From Candidatus Zixiibacteriota bacterium (lineage in GTDB: Bacteria > Zixibacteria > MSB-5A5 > JAABVY01 > JAHJOQ01): a stretch of DNA of 7,098 bases. The DNA lies in the NCBI GenBank assembly GCA_030631455.1, contig DAOVLC010000073.1, forward strand, positions 1-7,098, written 5' to 3'. Made by a program: the position numbers and the translations under genes. The notes below the pieces were generated by a model. It searched no databases and was not told the origin of the DNA. It saw only the letters and a list, made by a program, of their open reading frames with translations. Within the stretch, counting starts at the first letter, position 1. Every line of letters begins with the position of its first letter. Positions 1 to 4,959 of this stretch are shown in pieces.

Positions 1-1131
1 ATCATACACGTCAATGGAGTCGCGCGTGAGGATCGCAACAGACGATTTCAGCCCGGCGTATTCCTTGAAGATTATACTACTGTACGATGAATCGGTGAGG
101 ATCGTCTCGTACAACTTCAATTCTTCGCGCAGATCATCCAAATTCCAGTTGTCGTATTTCCAGACAGTACCTTCCACGCTGGTGGATACTGTATATCCAC
201 TCGGAGAGATGCCTCTGGCGACCTTGCTGATCTCTCCCAGGTTCTCAAGTGTCGGCTTCTCTTGAGCTACAGGTTCAATGTGCTGCGGCTCTGCGAGTGA
301 CAGAGAAATGTCTTCAATCGTCTCTGAAGGCAAGGCAATTCTGAACTCCTCATCCGGTGCGGCAATCTCTTCCCCAAAAGCTGCTTCATCGGCGATTTCC
401 GGTATTCCCACTGGCCCAGTCACAACTTCGATTTCCGCGGGCCCCTTCTTCTCAAGAGCCTCCGGTTCCACGGCAACATCCAGCTGATCGGAAGCTGGTG
501 ACATCTTACTTTTCGGTATAGGCGACACACTTTCGAAGCTGATCTGATTTTGTTTCACTAATTCGGTGGTCGCGGTTGGTAAAGGAACCGCCTCCTCTTT
601 GTCCTCGAGCCCTGCTTCGCCAGCTCCCCGCGATCGATCTGTCATAGTCGACTGGTCGTCATGTTCTGTTGCTTCGGTGTGTGCCCTGTCGAAGTAAGCC
701 TTCTTGGAGAAAGATTCAACACGCTTGGGAACAAAGACATCCTGCCGGCTCTCCTCGACCGCCTTACCGATGAAAAGTATCAGGAGGACTGATGCTACGG
801 CGCCAGCGTAACTATAAGCGGTTACCGGCCATCTCCATGGCAATACATAATTGAGAATCTTATCCCAAACCGTGACAGTTGCCGAATCCGGCAGCTTCTT
901 GGCCACGCGGTCGGCGAAGCTTTCCCAATAGCCATCGGGAACCGCAGGCTCGTCGATCTGACGGTAGAGTTCTTCTATACGCTCGACACGCGATTTAAAG
1001 GATCGGAGCCGCTTGATATCGATACCTTCCGAACGATCAGCCAGGAATCGCTCGAACTCATCATCGGAGATATCGCCATCGAGATACCTGTTGATCTCGA
1101 GTTCGAGATTATTCTGTTCACCCTTGCTCAC
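1..1131 (-). CDS. Membrane anti-sigma factor, cysteine-free, partial (C-terminus beyond the left edge)
   Basis: This is an open frame of 377 codons with no stop before the window edge. It starts at a GTG that overlaps the sigma factor's TGA stop (GTGA), with a GGAGGAG Shine-Dalgarno at 1137-1143 five bases upstream, so it is translationally coupled to the sigma gene. Residues 13-35 (RYLDGDISDDEFERFLA) resemble the helical start of zf-HC2-type anti-sigma domains, but there is no cysteine anywhere in the visible protein, so the zinc-binding HxxxCxxC is absent. A single hydrophobic segment at about residues 104-122 should span the inner membrane, with the N-terminus in the cytoplasm. It is followed by a long acidic, proline-rich, low-complexity linker (about 150-300), then a more ordered stretch rich in Tyr and Trp (about 310-377). 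The role (holding the ECF sigma factor until an envelope signal arrives) is inferred from the gene pairing and topology. The function of the outer domain is unknown. Confidence 0.72.
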   Translation of the reverse strand, partial: MSKGEQNNLELEINRYLDGDISDDEFERFLADRSEGIDIKRLRSFKSRVERIEELYRQIDEPAVPDGYWESFADRVAKKLPDSATVTVWDKILNYVLPWRWPVTAYSYAGAVASVLLILFIGKAVEESRQDVFVPKRVESFSKKAYFDRAHTEATEHDDQSTMTDRSRGAGEAGLEDKEEAVPLPTATTELVKQNQISFESVSPIPKSKMSPASDQLDVAVEPEALEKKGPAEIEVVTGPVGIPEIADEAAFGEEIAAPDEEFRIALPSETIEDISLSLAEPQHIEPVAQEKPTLENLGEISKVARGISPSGYTVSTSVEGTVWKYDNWNLDDLREELKLYETILTDSSYSSIIFKEYAGLKSSVAILTRDSIDVYD

Positions 1132-1706
1132 AGATACTCCTCCAAAGCTTTTTTGAGCCTTGAACGGGCGCGGAACAGCCGTGACATAACGGTTCCAATT
1201 TCTATACCGAGTCTTTCGGCAATTTGTTCATAGCTAAGCTCTTCGTGTATCCTCAATATGAAGGTTGCTTTGAACTCCGGCGAAAGTTTTTCGACTTCTT
1301 CCTCCAATTTCGATCTCATCTCCTTTTCGGTCAGGTTCTCTACCGGATTCGCACGCGGATTCGGGTCGGAGACGATTTCCTGAATGGGATAATCTTCCAT
1401 CGAGACTTGGCGCTTCTGCCGTTTCAGGTGATTCAATGCGAGGTTTGTAGCTATGGCTCCCAGCCAACTCGAAAACTTGAACTCCTCGCGGAATGTTTGA
1501 AGCGAGGTATACGCTTTCACAAAAGTCTCCTGTGCCAGCTCATCGGCAGTGTCATGGTCCGGGCAAAACCTGTACGCCAATCGGTATATCCGCTTCTGAT
1601 GTATCCTGACCAACTGCGAGAACGCTTCATTGTCGCCCCTCTTCGCCTTTTGGATGAGGGCGAGTTCGTCGCCGGGTCGGATGTCTCGCCGCGGTTCTTC
1701 CGTCAT
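1128..1706 (-). CDS. RNA polymerase sigma factor, ECF (sigma-70 family, RpoE-like)
   Basis: A 192-residue protein, the usual length for an ECF sigma factor, with regions 2 and 4 only. Region 2 spans about residues 15-100: DTADELAQETFVKAY is the core-binding region 2.2, and FSSWLGAIATNLALNHLKRQKR covers regions 2.3/2.4, which melt and read the -10 element. A charged linker (about 101-135) leads to region 4 (about 138-190), where LSYEQIAERLGIEIGTVMSRLFRAR is the helix-turn-helix that reads the -35 element. It directs RNA polymerase to a small regulon, probably for envelope stress. The next gene overlaps its stop by 4 bases and encodes a membrane protein, the usual sigma/anti-sigma arrangement. 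The ATG is fixed by an in-frame TAG immediately before it. No Shine-Dalgarno is visible, and holA ends only 30 bases upstream, so co-transcription with holA is possible. The ECF subgroup cannot be assigned by eye. Confidence 0.92.
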   Translation of the reverse strand: MTEEPRRDIRPGDELALIQKAKRGDNEAFSQLVRIHQKRIYRLAYRFCPDHDTADELAQETFVKAYTSLQTFREEFKFSSWLGAIATNLALNHLKRQKRQVSMEDYPIQEIVSDPNPRANPVENLTEKEMRSKLEEEVEKLSPEFKATFILRIHEELSYEQIAERLGIEIGTVMSRLFRARSRLKKALEEYL

Positions 1707-1729
1707 CTATACAAACGCAACGCCAATAT

Positions 1730-1748
1730 ATTCCCGTCAATTCCCGTC
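1730..1748. repeat. Short tandem direct repeat at the holA/sigma junction
   Basis: ATTCCCGTC occurs twice with a 10-base period (1730-1738 and 1740-1748), reading GACGGGAAT on the minus strand. The upstream copy encodes the last three residues of the delta subunit (Asp-Gly-Asn). The second overlaps its TGA stop and lies 24-32 bases before the sigma factor ATG. A repeat spaced by one helical turn next to a start could be a regulator site or part of an ECF promoter, but two copies of 9 bases could also be a chance duplication. No function is assigned. Confidence 0.35.
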
Positions 1749-2321
1749 GGTCAGGTTTATGACCAGATTCTCTAACACCAGCTTCTGTGGTATACGGTCA
1801 AATCTAAGAGAGACTTCAGCTTGAGTGATCGCCTTGATCGCCTTTTCGTAATACCGAGCCGGCTTCCGTCGAGCAGCCTCCGTCAGACCCCCTATCCTGT
1901 ATGTCGGGATCGCGAGCTGCCTTGCGGCCTCACTGCCGGAACCGGCGTTTCGCGTTGTTGCCAGATAGTAGTATTGGGTGAAATGACGGCTCAGCATGAA
2001 CAGCACTGATCCCATCCCGCTCGATTTATCGAGGAGTTTTTGAAGCACCTCAAGAGAGCGCTGACGGTCGTCTTTTTCGATCATGTCGAGCAGCTTGAAC
2101 ACCTCGCACTCAGCAGCGACCGCAGTATGTCTTTCGACATCATCAACATCGAGTTGCTCCTTGTCGCCTACGGCAATGGCGAGTTTGTCAATCTGATTCG
2201 CCAGAAGCCCGTATGAATTGCCAACGTAACGGAGAAGCCGGTCAAGCGCTTCTTTTGTTATACGAATCCCGAAGGCACCAAGCCTCTTCTTTATCCAGAA
2301 GGGAGCGCTGCTCTCCGACAA
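1737..2321 (-). CDS. holA: DNA polymerase III subunit delta, C-terminal part, downstream of an in-frame TAG
   Basis: This frame continues the delta-subunit reading frame after the TAG at 2358-2360. Delta-like sequence actually resumes directly after that stop, and 2321 is only the first possible restart (a TTG). It encodes the middle AAA+ lid domain and the C-terminal collar domain. APFWIKKRLGAFGIRITKEA and the following LLRYVGNSYGLLANQIDKL match the delta pattern in which a helical region is followed by a conserved 'N-l-q-iekL' helix. The late FMLSRHFTQYYYL helix matches the 'L-R-h-f' collar helix. The TTG has AAGGGGA directly against it with no normal spacing, so independent translation looks weak. 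Joined with the upstream piece, the gene would be 339 codons, a normal delta length, with only codon 133 abnormal. Delta opens the beta clamp within the clamp loader. Whether this part is made at all is unresolved. Confidence 0.8.
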   Translation of the reverse strand: MSESSAPFWIKKRLGAFGIRITKEALDRLLRYVGNSYGLLANQIDKLAIAVGDKEQLDVDDVERHTAVAAECEVFKLLDMIEKDDRQRSLEVLQKLLDKSSGMGSVLFMLSRHFTQYYYLATTRNAGSGSEAARQLAIPTYRIGGLTEAARRKPARYYEKAIKAITQAEVSLRFDRIPQKLVLENLVINLTDGN

Positions 2322-2357
2322 TCCCCTTAAGGTCGACCATGTCGCCTTTGCCGTAAG

Positions 2358-2360
2358 CTA
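2358..2360 (-). other. In-frame TAG (amber) codon interrupting holA at codon 133
   Basis: On the minus strand the codons read Phe-Phe-Lys-TAG-Leu-Thr-Ala-Lys. The frame is the same before and after (the two parts are offset by a multiple of three), so this is a nonsense codon and not a frameshift. It falls between the N-terminal domain and the second domain of delta. One base change from Tyr, Gln, Lys, Glu, Ser, Leu or Trp would create it, and the original residue cannot be inferred. The S41 and dgt genes use TAG as their stop, which argues against reassignment of TAG in this genome. Confidence 0.9.
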
Positions 2361-2756
2361 CTTGAAGAACTTCCGCCTCATATCGAACGATTCCGGCCCG
2401 AAAATGACCATGTGATTGCCGGGAGGAATGTTTGAGAAGAACGATACCAGCATTTCCTGACCGTTTTTCGAGATTCGCTGAGCGTCATATACAACCACAA
2501 GCCTGCCACCTGAAAACAGTGAGTAGTCCGACGCGAGATCGATGATTCTCGCTGCGGAACCGGCAACGGCGGAAACCTTCTCCACATTGGCCGATGCCTG
2601 CGAATCCCCGAATAGCTTCTTTCTCATCAATCTCAAAAATTCTATCTTAAGATATTCTTCTACGCCGTTGAGGAAGTATACTGAATCCAAATCGCCTTTC
2701 TCTATCCTCTTGTAGAGATCTTCGAATCGAAGTTTGCTAACCTGAGCTTTGGCCAT
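2358..2756 (-). CDS. holA: DNA polymerase III subunit delta, N-terminal domain (132 residues before TAG)
   Basis: This encodes domain I of the clamp-loader delta subunit. VYFLNGVEEYLKIEFLRLM (residues 26-44) is the delta signature corresponding to 'Y-L-G-E-E-Y-L'. SLFSGGRLVVVYDAQRI (79-95) is the strand region that in well-studied delta proteins carries the beta-clamp contact (a hydrophobic pair near 'LF'). GNHMVIFGPESFDMRRKFFK closes the domain. The frame then meets TAG, and homologous sequence continues beyond it. If translation stops there, the product would have the clamp-contacting domain but lack the lid and collar domains needed to join the pentameric loader, so it could bind clamp without loading it. 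No Shine-Dalgarno precedes the ATG, and the promoter suggests a leaderless mRNA. The family assignment rests on recognisable motifs in both halves. Confidence 0.86.
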   Translation of the reverse strand: MAKAQVSKLRFEDLYKRIEKGDLDSVYFLNGVEEYLKIEFLRLMRKKLFGDSQASANVEKVSAVAGSAARIIDLASDYSLFSGGRLVVVYDAQRISKNGQEMLVSFFSNIPPGNHMVIFGPESFDMRRKFFK

Positions 2757-2762
2757 ATCAGC

Positions 2763-2791
2763 AAATTAGAGACAGCAGCAGGTGATGTCAA
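2763..2791 (-). promoter_or_regulatory. Predicted sigma-70-type promoter of holA (leaderless start)
   Basis: On the minus strand a perfect TTGACA (-35, 2786-2791) is followed after exactly 17 bases by TAATTT (-10, 2763-2768, 4 of 6 matches). The -10 ends 6 bases before the ATG at 2756, so transcription would start at or within a base or two of the A of ATG. It sits just downstream of the intrinsic terminator of the preceding gene, where a new transcription unit is expected. The promoter and leaderless start are predictions from sequence only. Confidence 0.65.
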
Positions 2792-2804
2792 TTCATTTGT
2801 CCTC

Positions 2805-2833
2805 AAAAAAAAGCGGCCCATTACGGACCGCTT
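2805..2833 (-). terminator. Intrinsic (Rho-independent) terminator after the RNase H-like gene
   Basis: In the minus-strand RNA, a 9-bp stem (2825-2833 pairing with 2811-2819, including one G-U pair) closes a 5-base loop and runs into eight consecutive U (2812-2805). The stem is GC-rich in its centre. Read on the plus strand, the G-U pair becomes an A-C mismatch and only three T follow, so the element is directional. It lies about 30 bases past the stop of the RNase H-like gene and separates it from holA. Confidence 0.9.
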
Positions 2834-2863
2834 TCCAGGAAGGGGGTGGAAGAAAGGGTGGAA

Positions 2864-3241
2864 TCAATCAGTGCTCAAGTTATTCTGCGCCGGGTTCTCT
2901 TTGGTAGGTACATAATTCAAGACGTAAGGTATTTTCTTTTTGAAGAGCAGTACCATGTTGCGATACGGCTCCAGATCCTTGCCACAGAACATCTTGTGGT
3001 TGACCTGGTTTATGACATCAAAGCTGTCCCCATAGATTTCCACTGTCTTGTTCTTGAAGAGCTGCGGGTTTATTTCGACAAACTCCAGCAGACTCAACAG
3101 AGATGCGTACTCACACTCTACGCCGTTTCCCGAAAACTGCGCCCTGAATACGATACCGAGATCGGGAACCATAAATGAGAGCAAGGCATTGTGGTTGTCT
3201 GAATCAGAACTGATGTTTTGCGAGCTGAAATAGCACTCCAT
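2864..3241 (-). CDS. Small RNase H-fold protein with degenerate active site
   Basis: A 125-residue protein. The start chosen is the ATG at 3241, because GGAGGT (3245-3250) lies 3 bases upstream; a longer form adding 15 residues is possible but has no such site. The C-terminal two thirds follow the plant/archaeal-type RNase HI (RVT_3-like) pattern: GNGVECEYASLLSLLEF (38-54, with Glu44 at the catalytic Glu position), VEIYGDSFDVINQVN (67-81, with Asp72 at the catalytic Asp of 'GDS..V.NQV'), and YVPTKENPAQNN (110-121). The first catalytic Asp, expected in the N-terminal strand as 'F-D-G', appears replaced by Ser6 in MECYFSSQ, and the last catalytic Asp seems to be Asn120. Two of the four metal-binding residues are therefore missing, so the protein is probably not an active nuclease. 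It may still bind nucleic acid or a protein. It forms its own unit, bounded by the terminator downstream. The fold is inferred from motifs, and the biological role is unknown. Confidence 0.66.
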   Translation of the reverse strand: MECYFSSQNISSDSDNHNALLSFMVPDLGIVFRAQFSGNGVECEYASLLSLLEFVEINPQLFKNKTVEIYGDSFDVINQVNHKMFCGKDLEPYRNMVLLFKKKIPYVLNYVPTKENPAQNNLSTD

Positions 3242-3272
3242 CTGACCTCCAATTTCACGAATCCGACTATCA

Positions 3273-3300
3273 TTGGAGCAACGCACGTGCCGAACTCCCA
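3273..3300. promoter_or_regulatory. Imperfect dyad, candidate operator of the RNase H-like gene
   Basis: The 8-base palindrome GCACGTGC (3283-3290) is flanked at equal 4-base distances by TTGGAG (3273-3278) and CTCCCA (3295-3300), which are complementary at 5 of 6 positions. The centre leaves no loop, so the symmetry suits a DNA-binding dimer better than an RNA hairpin. It lies 32-59 bases before the RNase H-like ATG, next to a possible -10 (GATAGT on the minus strand, 3266-3271), where an operator would sit. No regulator is identified. Confidence 0.3.
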
Positions 3301-3380
3301 GTGATGCATGAAAGCCCTAGATCAGAAAGCTTCCCTATTGGATCAGAGGTCTAACTGCCTGAAAGACTGCCGAATGGGTC

Positions 3381-3401
3381 GCTGCTCAGAATGTGAGCAG
3401 C
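3381..3401. repeat. Perfect 8-bp inverted repeat with 5-base loop
   Basis: GCTGCTCA (3381-3388) and TGAGCAGC (3394-3401) are exact reverse complements around GAATG. Neither strand has a T-run after it, so it is not an ordinary intrinsic terminator. It could be a stable RNA hairpin or a regulator site in the gap between two divergent genes. Its position, about 200 bases from the S41 start and 140 from the RNase H-like start, does not point to either gene. Confidence 0.5.
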
Positions 3402-3504
3402 TGTCGCAATCCTACCCGTGAGCATGGCTGTATGGATGTGGCCTGTGCAGCACATTTCACATTAGGCGCACAAATCAGAAGGATGATTGCACGCTCACAA
3501 GCGC

Positions 3505-3533
3505 TTGCCAACATTCTTCAATTCTATTACATT
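3505..3533 (+). promoter_or_regulatory. Candidate promoter of the S41 peptidase gene
   Basis: TTGCCA (3505-3510, 5 of 6 matches to the -35 consensus), a 17-base spacer, then TACATT (3528-3533, 4 of 6 matches to -10). Transcription would begin near 3540, giving a leader of about 50 bases that contains the strong ribosome binding site. A second possible -10, TATAGA around 3564-3569, lacks a good -35. Prediction only. Confidence 0.4.
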
Positions 3534-3578
3534 TCCATGTGAGAGTCAGAATAACTAGTCGCCTATAGAACTTTTCTG

Positions 3579-3585
3579 AGGAGGA
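3579..3585 (+). promoter_or_regulatory. Strong Shine-Dalgarno of the S41 peptidase gene
   Basis: AGGAGGA, with its AGGAGG core 5 bases before the ATG at 3590, is a near-perfect ribosome binding site. It decides the start in favour of this ATG over the in-frame ATG three codons later (residue 4). Confidence 0.85.
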
Positions 3586-3589
3586 ATCT

Positions 3590-4957
3590 ATGCAGCACAT
3601 GCCGAGAATTCTGTGCGTCGTTTTCCTGGCCCTGTTGCCTTTTGCAAACTCCAGCAGCCAGGAAACACGAAATGATCTCACGGTTGATGAGAAGATCTAC
3701 GGCCTATCACTGATCTGGCAAGAAGCCAACTACAATTTCGCATTCTTTGATCAGGTGCCCGATCTCGATTGGGACAGTACGTACCGGTCGTTCATTCCGC
3801 GGGTTATGTCCGCCGAGACCGTTTACGACTACTACAGAGAGTTACAGAGATTCATGGCACATCTTAACGACGGGCACTCGAATATCTACCTGCCCGAATA
3901 TCTTTATGATTCGCTCAGTTTCCCTAAGATCGTACTCGGGGATATCGGCAACCGCGCAATCGTTGAAAATGTCGACAGGTCACTCGAAAAGCAGATCCCC
4001 ATGGGTTCAGAAATACTGGAGGTAGATGGAAGTATCACTAATGAGCACATCACCGAGAAAGTGCTCCCGTACATATCATCCTCTACTGATTACATACGAA
4101 TAGAGCGGGGTATCCAATGGATGTTGCGAGGCTGGATCAACACTACCGTAACTGTTAGTTTCAGAGCCCCCGATGGACGTACGGACAAGTTCGAGCTGAT
4201 AAGAAACAGAGAAGGTGTCGACTGGCTAAAATCGCGGGAACTCTATCATGAGCTCGTCGAATTCAAGTGGCTGGATGATAAAGTCGCCTATGTAGCCCTT
4301 AATAGCTTTAACAACGATCAGGTTGTGGAAGACTTCGAGGCATTGTTACCTGATCTCTACGATGCAGATGGAGTAATCCTCGATCTTCGGAACAACGGCG
4401 GAGGCAACACAGGCATCGGTTCGGCTATTCTGGCTCATTTCACATCGGACACTCTTCGTGGCTCTGCCTGGAAGACCCGCGAGCACGTAGCTGCGTACAA
4501 GGCCTGGGGACAATGGGCGGATCAAAGCCAAGAGAGTGAGCAATACAGACCCTATTTTGAAGGCACCGCATGGCATGAAGGCGAGTTTCATGAACTTGCT
4601 CCGGCTCCGGGTAAGAAGATCGAGGTGCCGTTCATCGTCCTGATCGGACATATGACCGGATCGGCTGCAGAAGACTTCCTGATATATGCCGACGCGCTGG
4701 ATCAGGCATCATACGTCGGGCGACCCTCCACCGGAAGCACGGGACAACCCCTGCATTTTAAACTGCCTGGCGGAGGAGGCGCCAGGATATGCACAAAGAG
4801 AGATACGTATCCGGACGGGCGCGAGTTCGTGGGATACGGCGTGCAGCCGCATGTACCAGTGGAACCGACCGTCGAAAGCTTCCTCAGTGGCGAAGACATC
4901 ACGCTGCAGAAAGGGATTGAGGTTCTCAAAGAGAAAATCGCTGAAGTAAGGCGATAG
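3590..4957 (+). CDS. Exported S41 family peptidase (tricorn/C-terminal processing protease type)
   Basis: A 455-residue serine protease of the S41 family, probably acting in the periplasm or outside the cell. Residues 1-20 form a signal peptide: a short basic start, then CVVFLALLPFA, with cleavage likely near Asn20-Ser23. An N-terminal helical region (about 30-90) ends in HLNDGHSNIYLP, where Asp94-Gly95-His96 matches the conserved 'D-G-H' of tricorn-type S41 enzymes and supplies the probable catalytic His. Residues about 118-205 look like a PDZ-type domain (GSEILEVDGSIT). The catalytic core follows: VAYVALNSF, the hallmark VILDLRNNGGGN (262-273), and HMTGSAAEDFLIYADAL with the probable nucleophile Ser358. 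GRPSTGSTGQP and YGVQPHVPVEPT are typical closing motifs. The substrate is unknown. The gene stands alone on this strand and ends at TAG, with TAA one codon later, 2 bases from the convergent dgt stop. No terminator is visible after it. Confidence 0.92.
   Translation: MQHMPRILCVVFLALLPFANSSSQETRNDLTVDEKIYGLSLIWQEANYNFAFFDQVPDLDWDSTYRSFIPRVMSAETVYDYYRELQRFMAHLNDGHSNIYLPEYLYDSLSFPKIVLGDIGNRAIVENVDRSLEKQIPMGSEILEVDGSITNEHITEKVLPYISSSTDYIRIERGIQWMLRGWINTTVTVSFRAPDGRTDKFELIRNREGVDWLKSRELYHELVEFKWLDDKVAYVALNSFNNDQVVEDFEALLPDLYDADGVILDLRNNGGGNTGIGSAILAHFTSDTLRGSAWKTREHVAAYKAWGQWADQSQESEQYRPYFEGTAWHEGEFHELAPAPGKKIEVPFIVLIGHMTGSAAEDFLIYADALDQASYVGRPSTGSTGQPLHFKLPGGGGARICTKRDTYPDGREFVGYGVQPHVPVEPTVESFLSGEDITLQKGIEVLKEKIAEVRR
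4928..4955 (-). terminator. Weak candidate terminator for dgt, inside the 3' end of the S41 gene
   Basis: In the minus-strand RNA just after the dgt stop, AUCGC (4955-4951) can pair with GCGAU (4941-4937) around a 9-base loop, followed by a pyrimidine-rich TTTCTCTTT. Five base pairs is short, so this may be weak or chance. It is listed because the two convergent genes leave no other room for a terminator. Confidence 0.22.
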
Positions 4958-4959
4958 AA

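Larger units (their letters stand above)
3242..3589. other. Divergent intergenic region, no gene seen
   Basis: These 348 bases lie between the divergently transcribed RNase H-like and S41 peptidase genes. Both strands show only short, non-conserved open frames. The region holds the RNase H-like Shine-Dalgarno (3245-3250), a dyad at 3273-3300, a perfect 8-bp inverted repeat at 3381-3401, a small palindrome TGTGCAGCACA at 3444-3454, a candidate promoter at 3505-3533 and the S41 Shine-Dalgarno. About 100 bases (3301-3380) show nothing recognisable. A small RNA cannot be excluded, but I have no positive evidence for one. Confidence 0.6.

Noticed and set aside
14..487. Two plus-strand open frames near the left edge
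   Set aside because: Both lie opposite the continuous anti-sigma frame, are rich in low-complexity serine, and lack ribosome binding sites. They are shadow frames.
1224..1775. Plus-strand open frame of 183 residues opposite the sigma factor
   Set aside because: The minus strand encodes a clear ECF sigma factor there. This frame has no family resemblance.
2358..2360. Genome-wide reassignment of TAG to an amino acid as the explanation for the holA stop
   Set aside because: The S41 and dgt genes both end at TAG at the expected protein length. Reading TAG as sense would give dgt about 86 extra residues antisense to the S41 gene. Local read-through is still possible.
2846..3178. Plus-strand open frame of 110 residues opposite the RNase H-like gene
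   Set aside because: No Shine-Dalgarno and no recognisable motif, and it is antisense to a minus-strand gene with a good ribosome binding site, family motifs and a terminator in the matching direction.
3381..3401. Intrinsic terminator at the perfect hairpin
   Set aside because: No T-run follows on either strand and no gene ends nearby.
3242..3589. tRNA, riboswitch or CRISPR element in the large gap
   Set aside because: No cloverleaf arms, no regularly spaced repeats and no recognisable riboswitch core were found by eye.
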